From positions 1,488,001 to 1,552,000 of the forward strand of contig CP013997.1 in NCBI GenBank assembly GCA_001534745.1: a DNA stretch of 64,000 bases, given 5' to 3'. The translations under genes and the position numbers were made by a program. Position 1 is the first letter of the stretch; each line of letters begins with the position of its first letter. Positions 52,001 through 60,505 of this stretch are shown here, piece by piece. Below the pieces are notes generated by a model. It did not search any database. It saw only the letters and a list, made by a program, of their open reading frames with translations, and had not been told where the DNA came from. This DNA comes from Pseudomonas monteilii (lineage in GTDB: Bacteria > Pseudomonadota > Gammaproteobacteria > Pseudomonadales > Pseudomonadaceae).

Positions 52001-55000
52001 CCAGTGGCCGCATCACCGCCTTGGGCGCCGGCGACTGGCAGTTCGGCCAGGTCGAGGGCCTGGGCAGCGTACAGCTCAACCGCGCCCTGACCTACACCAG
52101 CGACGCGCTGGCCCTGCAAGCGGGCGACCGCCTGGCCAGCGCCAGCGGCCTGACCTTGAACCTCGCCCGCCTCGACAACGGCGGCGAGCTGCTCAGCGAC
52201 GGCGACCTGACCCTCAACCTCAGCGGCGACCTGAACAACCGCGGACGCCTGTCGGCCCAAGGCCTGGTGGCCATCAGCGCCGCCAACGTCACGCAGAACG
52301 GCGGCCGCATCGGCGCCGGCACCGACGCCCGCCTGAGCCTGACCGGCAGCCTCGACAACCTCGGCTACCTCACCGCCCGCCAGGCCCTGGCCATCGACGC
52401 CGCGCAGATCCTCAACCGCGGCACCCTCGGCGCCCAGGGCGCGGTCGCGCTCAACGCCGACCGTATCAGCAACGACCCCGACACCCTGCTGTTCAGCGGC
52501 GGCGCCATGGCCCTGCGTACCCCGGTGTTCAGCAACCTCTATGGCGACGTGTACAGCCGTGGCGACCTGAGCGTCGCCAACCGCGACGGCAGTGCCGCCC
52601 AGCGCTTCAGCAACCTGTCCGGCACCGTAGAAAGTGAAGGCGGCATCACCTTGAATGCCGCCAGCGTGGAAAACGCCAAGGCCGCCTTCGAGCTGGGCGA
52701 GTCGATCGTCAGCGGCAGCCTGAGCTGGGTCTGCGGCCAGCACTGCGGCGGCCACGACTCGTTCAAGCGCGGCACCATCACCCTCGAACAAACGCTGCTG
52801 GAGCGCGCCATCCAGGACAGCCCCGGCGCGCGTCTGGTGGCCGGTAAGGACCTGACCATCCAAGCCAGCGACGTGCAGAACCGCTACAGCCTGCTGGCGG
52901 CTAATGGCAACCTCAGCATCACCGCCAATGACCTGCTCAACCTCGGCGCCACCGAACGCACCGGCCAGCAGAAGATCGTCATCGGCACGCCGGGGCGCAT
53001 CAACACCGATTACTGGGACCAGATGGAATACATCGACGTCCCGGCCTTCAACGCCGCCGTAGCCGCCGGCAACTTCGACCTGGCGCGCTTCGAGCTGCTC
53101 AAGGCCCGTTCGGCCGACGCACGCTTCAGCGAAGAGAGCAACGTCACCACCTGGAGCGACAGCACCAAACCGCTCTATGCCGCCACCTTGCAAGCCGGCG
53201 GCACGGTCAACCTGAACGTCGCCCGCAGCGTGCAGAACGGCTCGGTGAGCGAGCACAACGCACGGGAGATCCTCACCGGCAAGTTGGGCGACGATCAGAC
53301 CGGCGTGCCGGTCGGCGGCATCGACATCACCCTCAACAAACAGGCCGTCGACGCCAGCGCCGCTACCGTGGGCGCACTGCCCAGCGTGCAGCGCGTCACC
53401 AACGCCAATGGCCAGACCACCATCACCCCGGTGGACTACAGTGGCATTCCGTTCGCAGCGGTCGACCCCACCGCCGGCCCCACGTTCCAGTTGCCCCAGG
53501 GCGACTACGGCCTGTTCGTGCGCAACCCCGACCCGAACGGCCACTACCTGATCGAAACCAACCCCAACCTCACCGACCTGTCGCGCTTCCTCGGCTCCGA
53601 CTACCTGCTCGAACGCCTGGACATCGGCCCAGACACCAACTGGCGGCGCCTGGGGGACGGCCTCTATGAACAACGCCTGATCCGCGACGCCGTGCTGGCC
53701 CAGACCGGCCAGCGCTTCCTCGCCGACGGTCTGGTCAGCGACTACGACCAGTACCGCTACCTGATGGACAACGCCCTGGCCAGCAAGGACGCCCTCAACC
53801 TGAGCCTGGGCGTAGCCCTGACCGGCGCGCAGATCGGCGCGTTGACCCACGACATCGTGTGGATGGAAAACCGCGTCATCGACGGCCAGACCGTATTGGT
53901 GCCGACCCTGTACCTGGCCCAGGTTGACGCCCGCAACGTGCGCGGCAGCAGCCTGATCCAGGGCCGCGACCTGAACCTGATCAGCGGCGGGGATCTGGTC
54001 AACGTCGGCACCCTGCGCGCTAGTCGCAACCTGAGCGTGAGCAGTGGCGGCAGCATTTACCAGGGCGGTTTGGTGGAAGCGGGCAACAACCTGCAACTGA
54101 TCGCGCAGGACAGCATCCGTAATGCTATGGCAGGGCAGATTCGCGGGGAGAACGTGAGCCTGGCGGCGGTGCGTGGCGACGTCATCAACGAGCGTACGGC
54201 GATCCAGGTGCGCGATGGGGCGGGGTATCGCACGGTGACGGATGCCGGGAGCGGGGTGAGTGCGCGGCAGGATCTGGCTGTGTCGGCGGGTCAGGATGTG
54301 ACCAACTACGGGACGTTGCAGGCGGGGCGGGATGTGGCGTTGCAGGCTGGCAATGACGTGAGCCTGCTGGCAAAAACCGACAACACGCAAAAACACGAGA
54401 CCTTCGAGGGCGGCCACCGCTACGTCGTCACCACGCAGGCCAAGCAGCTGTCCTCCAGCGTCAGCGCCGGCAGCGACCTGAACACCGACGCCGCTCGCGA
54501 CATCAATGTCGTCGCCAGCCGCGCCAACGCCGGGCAGAACCTGGCACTCGACGCCGGGCAAGATGTGAACATCGCCTCGGCTCAGGATGAAAACGCCTAC
54601 TACTCGTTCAAGAAGAGCAGTGGCTCGTTCGGCCGCAAGAAGACGCGTCAGGAAGAAACTTACGATTCCACCAATGTCGCCTCGGTACTCAATGCCGGCC
54701 AAGATCTGACCATCAATACCCGCAAGGCCGCCGACGGCAGTGTCGGTATCAACGGCGGGCGCGACGTCAACATCGTCGGTAGCCAGCTGTCGGCGGGCAA
54801 TGACCTGATTCTGGGCGCCACCAACGATGTCTCGGTCAATGCCGACGTCGAGCAACACGGCACCTATAGCAAGACCACCAAATCCGGCTCATTCGGCCTG
54901 TCGAAGAGCGGCAAGAACCAGATGACCCGCAACGTCGATCAGGTCGGTAGCGAGCTGACTGCCGGCAACGATGCGGTGATTGCGTCCGGTCGCGATGTGA

Positions 55001-58000
55001 ACCTGCGGGCCAGCACCCTGGATGCAACGAACGATGTGGATGTCAGAGCGGGCTTGGTCGATAAAAACGGCGACATCAACCTGTTGTCGGCCAACAACGA
55101 AGCCTCCAGTCATCAAGAGAAATACAAGAAGAAAACCGGCCTTTCCCTGTCCGGCGGCTTCCTGTCGTTCTCCTCGGCCAAGGAAGCGGGCAACGAAGCG
55201 CAGGGTCGCACGGCCGTGGGCAGCCAGATCACGGCCATGCGCGATGCTTACCTGCGCAGCGAGCGGGACATCAACGTAGTCGGCAGCCGTGTGGATGCAG
55301 CGGGCGACGTCGGCCTGCAAGCTGGACGCGATGTCAACGTGCTGGCGGCGCAGAACACCCATTCCAGCCAGGATTGGAAGAGCAAGAAGCAATCTGGCAT
55401 CGGCATTTCCTCGGACGACAACGGTGTAAGCCTGTTCGCCGGCTCTGAGCGCAACAAAGCCAAGGACCGTCTGACTCAGGAAACCAGTGCCGCCAGCCAG
55501 ATCAGCGCCGGTGGCGATCTGGATGTGGGCGCCAAGCGCGACATCAACCAAGTCGGTTCGGACCTGCAAGCCTTCAACGACATCAACCTGGCCGCCGGCC
55601 GCGACGTCAATGTCGACGCCGCCAGCGAATCGCTGGTGACCGAGCGGGAACGGGAGCGCTCGCGCAATGGCTTGACCGCCACCATCAACCACAACTTCGG
55701 CAGCACCAAAGATGCCATCAGTGGTGCCGGCAAAGGCGAGGATGCTACCAGCAAGGCTTCCAGCACGCTGCGGGCCGTGGACAGTATTTCGCAGTTCCTG
55801 AGCGGGCCGACGGCCGATGCGAAGTTCGGTAAAAGCAAGGAGAGCAGTCGCCAAGTCGTGTCGCAAGCGAGCAACCGTGGCTCGACGCTGGATGCCGGCA
55901 ATGACTTGAACATCGCTGCCAACAACGACGTACGTATCCGCGGCGGGCAGTTGCAGTCAGGGCGCGATATCAACATCCAAGGACGTGACGTAACGCTCGA
56001 TGCGGCCAAGGGCAGCTATGGCGAAGAGAGCAGTGAAAAGAAAAGCTGGAGCGGCATTCATGGCGGCACCAGCGGTGGCTTCAAGTTGGGTGTGGGCGGT
56101 AGCCGTGGGGTGGCTGAAGGCGATCAAACCCAGGGCTCTTCGACGGTTACGAGCTTGCAGGCTGGGCGCGATGCCAACCTCAAGGCCAGCAACGATCTGA
56201 ACCTGATCGGTACGCAGGTGCAAACCGTGCGGGATATCAATCTTCAGGCGGGCAATGACCTCAACATCAGGGCTGCGCAGAACGACAGCGCCAGTTCCAG
56301 TAGCCGTCGTAGTGGCGGGGGTGAAGTGGGGCTGGCGGTGGGCTCGGAGGGCGTTGGTTTGTACGCCAGCGTCAACTCGGGTAAAGGCAATTTAAAGCGT
56401 GAGGGCCAGCAACAGCAGGAAGCTTATCTGTATGCCGGCAATCAGCTGGCTTTCACTAGTGGTCGGGATAGCAACATTGCTAGCGCTACGTTACGCGGCA
56501 ATGAGGTCGTCGGTCGCGTTGGCCGCGATCTGACGGTCACGTCGCTGCCCGATACCGGTAAGGCCGAGGGCAAGGAGTACGACCTCAGCGCCACGGTGGT
56601 GGTGGGGCCGGGTAGTGGTTTGAGCGGTTCGGCCGGCTACGGGCGGACTAACGGCAGCAAGAACTGGGTGGAAAAGCAGACCAGCATTACGGCGCAGGAT
56701 CAGCTGGATATCTATACGCAAAATCACACCCAGCTCGATGGTGCGCTGATCGCATCCGACACCGGTCAGTTGAAGCTGGATACGGATACGCTTGGGTTCA
56801 GTGACATTTCCGGTAAGGATAAGGAGCACGGGTATTACCTGAATGTCGGTGGCTCGTATGGCATTGGCAAAAACATCACGCAAGACCCGAGTCAGGTAGG
56901 CAAGGGTGAACAGGGCCAGAACGGCTGGAGCGTGGAAGGCTGGAACTACAACAAGGATCGCCAGCAGATCGTGCGGGGCACGGTGGGTGCGGGCGATGTG
57001 GTGTTGCGTGGGGATGCTGCGGGGGAGGATTCGAGTGCTGGTTTGAACCGGGATGTGAGTAAGGCTTATGAAGTCACTAAGGATGATGAGCATCGGACTG
57101 ATTTGTATGTGGCCAAGTCTTCGGTAGAGGCGGTAAGTGCGCCGAAGGTGACGGCTAAGAGGTGGGGGCAGCAGCTCACCCAATACGATGAAACGGCCAA
57201 ACATAACTACGAGACGGCGGGCCGCGATTTTGCACGCATGATCAACAGGATCGAGCGCAGTACGGGCCGTCAGATGGATGCCCAGGTTGTGGCTCGGATG
57301 GGTGAAAACTTCGCTGAAGCATCGCTCGATGCAATCATGCAGGCGGGTGCAACGAGCGAGCAGGGCATGCAGCTTCTCGCCGACCGCGAATTCCAGCAAG
57401 CGGTTATCAAAGAAATCGGTTATCTGACTGGCATTGACCTGAAGCCGTTAGCGCCATTGCGTGTTGCGCTAGAGGCCGAGGCGGGTGACGACAAAGCGCT
57501 GCAACTGCCACCTCTAAATATCACTGAGCGCGATACAAAAAAACTTACACTGTCGCAGTCTACCTTGCGCTCGATGGCAACGATCAGCGACTATATTCAA
57601 GCGCATCCCGATCAACAGGAGGCCGTTGGGGTACTGCTATCCGTTGCCCAGGGGCCTAAAGGGGTAGCGCAGTACGCTGTACACCAAGTGGTTGCTAAAA
57701 CACCCGTTGGTAAAGCATTTGAAGATCAAGTTGCTCAGTACAGTGATCTGTTGGGCAAAGCAGTTGCCGACAGCCTGGAGGGCATGACGCTCGATGAAAG
57801 GAATGAATTTGAAAATTCACTGGTAGGCGGGGGTAAGTTAATTACTTCTGTTTTGACGGGAGCAGTTCCAGGTCGCAGAGTTCATGGCGATCGCAAGACA
57901 GTTTCTGTCGAGAAGTCGCCTAGCGAGCCCCGGCCCTCTGACAGGACCCCCTGCTGTTTTGCTGCGGGGACAAAGGTGTCGACACCTGCAGGTGATCGCG

Positions 58001-58764
58001 TCATTGAATCACTCAAAGTGGGCGACATAGTTTGGACCAAGCCCGAGCGGGGTGGAAAACCCTTTGCTGCTAGAATTTTGGCAACTCATCAGCGCTCAGA
58101 CCAACCCATCTATCGTCTCAAGCTCAAGAGTATACGTGGGAGTGAAGCGGTATCGAGCGAAACTCTGCTTGTCACTCCGAGCCATCCGTTTTACGTACCA
58201 GCGCAGCGTGGCTTCGTTTCTGTCATCGACCTAAAACCTGGCGACCGCCTGCAATCGCTGGCAGATGGGGATTCAGAGGATAGCTCGTCGGAGGTTGAGT
58301 CGCTGGAGCTGTATCTCTCGGTTGGCAAGACATATAACCTTACGGTGGATGTGGGTCACACGTTCTATGTGGGTGAATTGAAGACGTGGGTTCATAATGT
58401 AGGACCCTGCGATATCACTGGGAAGATTGGGTCGAAAAATTCCCTGCCAGCTGGGCAGACTATAGCCCAGTTCGAGAGAAGCTTGATCTCATTGCCCCCT
58501 GGGGAAAGAGTGGCTTTGATTAAAAGTACTGCTGAAAAAGTTGCTACAAATAACGGGCTGGTAAAAGACAAAAAATTGTCTAAGCTGAATGGGCGTGATG
58601 TATATAAATCCAATGATGGGAATATATATGCGCTGGATACACAGCATGGCCGTTTAGAAGTAATAAACCCGAGAAATGGTAAGCACTTAGGGGAGGTGAA
58701 CTTTGATTTTGAAGGGACAAAAAGCGCAGATAAATCTGGTGGTCACGATCTGAGGGTTAAATAA
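49006..58764 (+). CDS. cdiA: CdiA: giant two-partner-secreted toxin delivery protein with Hint pretoxin domain and colicin E3-like C-terminal nuclease
   Basis: 3,252 residues. The extended signal (24-48, IPKRLLAVLLANVMFWQPIWAMA) and TPS domain carry NPHGVTCNGCGF (156-167), for export through CdiB. Long filamentous hemagglutinin repeats follow (LDNRxGxL units, then DLNxxAGxDV units), forming the fibre. Near 2983 a pretoxin Hint domain begins (CCFAAGTKVSTPAGDRVIESLKVGD) and ends TWVHN (3127-3131), likely a self-cleavage point. The last 121 residues are the toxin. NIYALDTQHGRLE has D3211, H3214 and E3218 in the same spacing as colicin E3's catalytic D-H-E, so 16S rRNA cleavage is predicted. The tip is AT-richer than the body. 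cdiI follows by 3 bp. A 216-bp piece (53709-53924) recurs at 60288. Confidence 0.93.
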   Translation: MDVRPLIPAAQPTDTLAERPNFLGIPKRLLAVLLANVMFWQPIWAMADGIAVSGTTNTRVGQAGNGVPVVNIAAPNAAGLSHNQYQRYNVDSQGLILNNSTQAIQATQLGGNILGNTQLGGRAASTILNEVNGANATQLKGYTEVAGQAARVIVANPHGVTCNGCGFINTPRVTLSTGKPVLDPTGKLDHFAVDGGSISIEGQGLDASNIDQFDLITRSAKLNADLYAKRLNVVAGANDVDADTLATTPRQGDPADKPQLAIDSSALGGMYADTIKLVGTEQGVGVKTAGNLAASAGDIQIDANGRLNMAQASAKGALNVTAPHIEMTGKAYANNVNVRTPGELVNRQSLAVRERVEINAGTLSNPGTIAAGIETDNSRNAVGDVTVRAASLDNSGTLQASRNLTVEASQRIDNSGILQAPQTRLTSTTLSNQGKVARVVGEQALFVAAPAIVNLGGVILFGNGQDVTLNLERLDNRQGLLQVVDGKLAINADTLGNAGGQIDARTLSVSSDTLDNRAGLLSASGGDAQITARTRLDNASGTVQAQQHLGVSTGEVDNQNGRLLAVTGNLDLATTGLDNRNGSLLGTDIRVTAPKADIDNRQGKIIGERLDLDVAQLDNRQGQIVGEQLAITAARLDNRNQGLLAAGTQGLTLDFARSATQAQLLNDGGRVQSDGSLLLRGAWLENSGGTVIGRTLSLDTLRLYNDGKGALVSDGGDVQLTVSDVLSNLTGIIDAGEHNVTLRGAAAVDNRGGSLRGQQLDLQANTLNNAERGQLVAGSDGLRYTGGALSNDNGMVLATGGATVLQLGQAALSNLGGILQGDSVDITAKRIDNGSQDGKAGSVASLLGGLTLNVDTLSNIAGTLFAKTVLRSSGTTLDNTQGGQISGETLDLNAVQVNNRGGLIEANDRLTLNAATLDNRDGQLRALGNGPAGAATAQIAASDVSRLALTDSLLNQNGHIAAGSTDFSLKAALLDNRGGRIEHASDGLLSLAFDRVSGASGRITALGAGDWQFGQVEGLGSVQLNRALTYTSDALALQAGDRLASASGLTLNLARLDNGGELLSDGDLTLNLSGDLNNRGRLSAQGLVAISAANVTQNGGRIGAGTDARLSLTGSLDNLGYLTARQALAIDAAQILNRGTLGAQGAVALNADRISNDPDTLLFSGGAMALRTPVFSNLYGDVYSRGDLSVANRDGSAAQRFSNLSGTVESEGGITLNAASVENAKAAFELGESIVSGSLSWVCGQHCGGHDSFKRGTITLEQTLLERAIQDSPGARLVAGKDLTIQASDVQNRYSLLAANGNLSITANDLLNLGATERTGQQKIVIGTPGRINTDYWDQMEYIDVPAFNAAVAAGNFDLARFELLKARSADARFSEESNVTTWSDSTKPLYAATLQAGGTVNLNVARSVQNGSVSEHNAREILTGKLGDDQTGVPVGGIDITLNKQAVDASAATVGALPSVQRVTNANGQTTITPVDYSGIPFAAVDPTAGPTFQLPQGDYGLFVRNPDPNGHYLIETNPNLTDLSRFLGSDYLLERLDIGPDTNWRRLGDGLYEQRLIRDAVLAQTGQRFLADGLVSDYDQYRYLMDNALASKDALNLSLGVALTGAQIGALTHDIVWMENRVIDGQTVLVPTLYLAQVDARNVRGSSLIQGRDLNLISGGDLVNVGTLRASRNLSVSSGGSIYQGGLVEAGNNLQLIAQDSIRNAMAGQIRGENVSLAAVRGDVINERTAIQVRDGAGYRTVTDAGSGVSARQDLAVSAGQDVTNYGTLQAGRDVALQAGNDVSLLAKTDNTQKHETFEGGHRYVVTTQAKQLSSSVSAGSDLNTDAARDINVVASRANAGQNLALDAGQDVNIASAQDENAYYSFKKSSGSFGRKKTRQEETYDSTNVASVLNAGQDLTINTRKAADGSVGINGGRDVNIVGSQLSAGNDLILGATNDVSVNADVEQHGTYSKTTKSGSFGLSKSGKNQMTRNVDQVGSELTAGNDAVIASGRDVNLRASTLDATNDVDVRAGLVDKNGDINLLSANNEASSHQEKYKKKTGLSLSGGFLSFSSAKEAGNEAQGRTAVGSQITAMRDAYLRSERDINVVGSRVDAAGDVGLQAGRDVNVLAAQNTHSSQDWKSKKQSGIGISSDDNGVSLFAGSERNKAKDRLTQETSAASQISAGGDLDVGAKRDINQVGSDLQAFNDINLAAGRDVNVDAASESLVTERERERSRNGLTATINHNFGSTKDAISGAGKGEDATSKASSTLRAVDSISQFLSGPTADAKFGKSKESSRQVVSQASNRGSTLDAGNDLNIAANNDVRIRGGQLQSGRDINIQGRDVTLDAAKGSYGEESSEKKSWSGIHGGTSGGFKLGVGGSRGVAEGDQTQGSSTVTSLQAGRDANLKASNDLNLIGTQVQTVRDINLQAGNDLNIRAAQNDSASSSSRRSGGGEVGLAVGSEGVGLYASVNSGKGNLKREGQQQQEAYLYAGNQLAFTSGRDSNIASATLRGNEVVGRVGRDLTVTSLPDTGKAEGKEYDLSATVVVGPGSGLSGSAGYGRTNGSKNWVEKQTSITAQDQLDIYTQNHTQLDGALIASDTGQLKLDTDTLGFSDISGKDKEHGYYLNVGGSYGIGKNITQDPSQVGKGEQGQNGWSVEGWNYNKDRQQIVRGTVGAGDVVLRGDAAGEDSSAGLNRDVSKAYEVTKDDEHRTDLYVAKSSVEAVSAPKVTAKRWGQQLTQYDETAKHNYETAGRDFARMINRIERSTGRQMDAQVVARMGENFAEASLDAIMQAGATSEQGMQLLADREFQQAVIKEIGYLTGIDLKPLAPLRVALEAEAGDDKALQLPPLNITERDTKKLTLSQSTLRSMATISDYIQAHPDQQEAVGVLLSVAQGPKGVAQYAVHQVVAKTPVGKAFEDQVAQYSDLLGKAVADSLEGMTLDERNEFENSLVGGGKLITSVLTGAVPGRRVHGDRKTVSVEKSPSEPRPSDRTPCCFAAGTKVSTPAGDRVIESLKVGDIVWTKPERGGKPFAARILATHQRSDQPIYRLKLKSIRGSEAVSSETLLVTPSHPFYVPAQRGFVSVIDLKPGDRLQSLADGDSEDSSSEVESLELYLSVGKTYNLTVDVGHTFYVGELKTWVHNVGPCDITGKIGSKNSLPAGQTIAQFERSLISLPPGERVALIKSTAEKVATNNGLVKDKKLSKLNGRDVYKSNDGNIYALDTQHGRLEVINPRNGKHLGEVNFDFEGTKSADKSGGHDLRVK
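53709..53924 (+). repeat. 216-bp segment of cdiA duplicated at 60288-60503
   Basis: The two copies lie in the same orientation, 6,579 bp apart, and differ at about seven bases. They encode FLADGLVSDYDQYRYLMDN and the next fifty or so residues of the repeat-rich middle of CdiA. They are a possible substrate for recombination. Confidence 0.93.
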
Positions 58765-58767
58765 ATA

Positions 58768-59091
58768 ATGTCTAAACAAGCTAGTTTGAAGGACTTTGAA
58801 GGTTCTAGTTTTGATCGAGGCGTTGTATTCAGGTTTCGAGCAAAATACCCGTATGAAGAAACAATAGATTTTATGCTATATGAAACTCAAATTGAGGAGA
58901 GACCATACGGCTTGATAGTTACCTCAGGATACAAAGCTGGGTTAATTGTTGTTAATTTGCCACTAGAATGTTGTTCGGTGGCGGGCGGCATTCGGAAAGA
59001 ATGGATTATTGACAACTGGAAGCTGTGGATTTATCCCGACTGTGATGTTTCTGAGGTATGTGTAATTGAAGGCTATATCTCTGATAGCTAA
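58768..59091 (+). CDS. cdiI: CdiI immunity protein for the colicin E3-like CdiA toxin
   Basis: A 107-residue acidic protein, MSKQASLKDFEGSSFDRGVVF, then RFRAKYPYEETIDFMLYETQ, VTSGYKAGLIVVNLPLE and NWKLWIYPDCDVSEVCVIEGY. It follows the cdiA stop by 3 bp, the standard place of a cognate immunity gene, and shares its AT-rich style. It resembles the Imm45 group as I recall it and is unrelated to colicin ImmE3 by eye. It should bind and neutralise the CdiA C-terminal nuclease in the cytoplasm. No strong ribosome-binding sequence is visible, so it may rely on coupling to cdiA. Confidence 0.85.
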   Translation: MSKQASLKDFEGSSFDRGVVFRFRAKYPYEETIDFMLYETQIEERPYGLIVTSGYKAGLIVVNLPLECCSVAGGIRKEWIIDNWKLWIYPDCDVSEVCVIEGYISDS

Positions 59092-59192
59092 AGAGGTGGC
59101 TCCCGTTATATATGAGATAGATAAAGCTAAGGCGTTTACTTTGATACATGGTTTATGGATATGATAGCCCGCGATGGCCGTGGGCTTCGCTA

Positions 59193-59410
59193 GGCTCTGT
59201 ACAAAAAAAGATGTCGCAAACACCGCATGGCACAAGCCAGTGAGACCATGGCGGCGTAGCTTTTTGCGAGTTTGTCGAAGCGCGTGACGATCCGGCGATT
59301 CTCTTTCAGCCAGCCAAACATACGGTCGATAACGTTGCGTTTACGGTACTTGGGTCGGTCAAACAACCGGGGCAAGCCAGGCCTGGGTTTGCGCTTCATC
59401 GAGCGCAGTG
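59193..59410 (-). mobile_element. IS5-family (IS427-like) transposase remnant
   Basis: Only the C-terminal part of a DDE transposase remains: PKYRKRNVIDRMFGWLKENRRIVTRFDKLAKSYAAM, which includes the catalytic glutamate of the Y-R-E region, to a stop. The edge GGCTCTGTACAAAAAA at 59193 looks like a typical IS end. The other end and most of the transposase are missing, so it is not autonomous. It marks a rearrangement between cdiI and the orphan region. Confidence 0.85.
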
Positions 59411-59738
59411 GAATGACCGACCTCATCCGCTTGAAAGCTGATGGAGAATTTCCGGTTATTATTAACTTTGGATATAGAGATCGAATTTTGAGAGTGCTAG
59501 TCGTTCGGCTTTCTAAACCAATTTTTCACCTTTAATGCTTATTAATCACTTTTTAAGTTTAGAGAAGATATTTTTGCTGATGAGATTCTGTCTCGAAAGT
59601 GTCAGTTTATACAGGTGCTTGTTTGCGGATTTCTAGTGAATGGCCTACTCTAATCCTTAATTTGATTGATGGGGTTTTGTTCTTTAACAACCTAGCGTAG
59701 GTAGGTGGGCAGTAATATTTCGACTGCCCACTCTAAGG
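59411..59738. other. AT-rich spacer with an orphan reading-frame tail
   Basis: After the IS remnant an open frame on the + strand ends at 59535 (MTDLIRLKADGEFPVIINFG, then YRDRILRVLVVRLSKPIFHL). It has no credible start and looks like the 3' end of a gene cut by the insertion, possibly an orphan immunity gene. The rest to 59738 is AT-rich and holds no gene I can support. Confidence 0.45.
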
Positions 59739-60038
59739 TTAGCTCTCAGAGTTGAGCTTTCTATTGACTACATCCAGCAAGTCGCAGCCGTCTCTTAATT
59801 GAGTGGCTAGTAGTTTTACCCAAGAATCTATCAAGTACCCGTCTTCACCTATGTTTTCTTTGCATGCAAGGCTTTCCAAAGCCTCGGTCACCGTACGAAT
59901 ACGATATACAGCAGCATCATGAAGAACATGAATAGGCGCCTGCGAATCAATCAACAGCGCAGGAACATTCGAATCAAGGCCGGTAAGCGGAATATATCGA
60001 TTCATCCTAAGACTCTCTACCTGAGTGATAAATGCCAT
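59739..60038 (-). CDS. Small hypothetical protein with coupled upstream ORF (99 aa)
   Basis: MAFITQVESLRMNRYIPLTG, then LDSNVPALLIDSQAPIHVLHDAAVYRIRTVTEALESLAC and DGYLIDSWVKLLATQLRDGCDLLDVVNRKLNSES. It is helical and soluble and loosely resembles the small DUF3077/DUF6124-type proteins of pseudomonads, but I cannot confirm the family. The ATG at 60038 overlaps the TGA of a 52-codon upstream frame (TGATG), favouring it. An internal ATG at 60005 with GAGAG upstream is an alternative start. It lies between the IS remnant and the orphan cdiA DNA. Confidence 0.6.
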   Translation of the reverse strand: MAFITQVESLRMNRYIPLTGLDSNVPALLIDSQAPIHVLHDAAVYRIRTVTEALESLACKENIGEDGYLIDSWVKLLATQLRDGCDLLDVVNRKLNSES

Positions 60039-60196
60039 CACTCAAGCGTCGCCAAACGGATGGGTGACAGCTGTACGTAGGTTGGCGAACCGGCAGTAGA
60101 GAAAACCGGCAGACCCGAAGGTCTCCCACGCACAGCCGTCATATAGCGACTTTGCAGGCGCACACGTAGCTGCACAAAAGCTACGAGCTTGCACAT
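60038..60196 (-). CDS. 52-codon upstream ORF in a structured leader
   Basis: MCKLVAFVQLRVRLQSRYMT, then AVRGRPSGLPVFSTAGSPTYVQLSPIRLATLE, with GGTAGAG before the ATG and a TGATG overlap with the next gene. The same RNA folds into hairpins: CGTAGCT/AGCTACG, AGACC-TTCG-GGTCT (a UUCG tetraloop) and, upstream, GTCGCC/GGCGAC. The basic peptide has no recognised domain. It may be a regulatory leader rather than a functional protein. Confidence 0.5.
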   Translation of the reverse strand: MCKLVAFVQLRVRLQSRYMTAVRGRPSGLPVFSTAGSPTYVQLSPIRLATLE

Positions 60197-60287
60197 TTCT
60201 CTACCGTCAGGTCGCCAAACCTGAGTCGCCTGTGGGCGACGGGTGGACTATAAACTCTTCGGCCACGCGCCTCAACGCACCAAACGC

Positions 60288-60503
60288 CCAGCGCTTCCTC
60301 GCCGACGGCCTGGTCAGCGACTACGACCAGTACCGCTACCTGATGGACAACGCCTTGGCCAGCAAGGACGCCCTCAACCTGAGCCTGGGCGTGGCCCTGA
60401 TCGGCGCGCAGGTCGGCGCGTTGACCCACGACATCGTGTGGATGGAAAACCGCGTCATCGACGGCCAGACCGTGCTGGTGCCGACCCTGTACCTGGCCCA
60501 GGT
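60288..60503 (+). pseudogene. Fragment of a second cdiA (216-bp copy)
   Basis: Near-identical to 53709-53924 of the intact cdiA. The frame is open through the copy but then meets out-of-frame pretoxin DNA: a TGA at 60503-60505 precedes the pretoxin frame, and the copy's own frame runs into nonsense ending at 60879. It is a deletion scar of a second cdiA 3' region that lost its FHA-2 repeats. Confidence 0.9.
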
Positions 60504-60505
60504 GA

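Noticed and set aside
51424..54858. 1,144-codon open frame opposite cdiA
   Set aside because: Antisense of repetitive GC-rich cdiA; no independent support.
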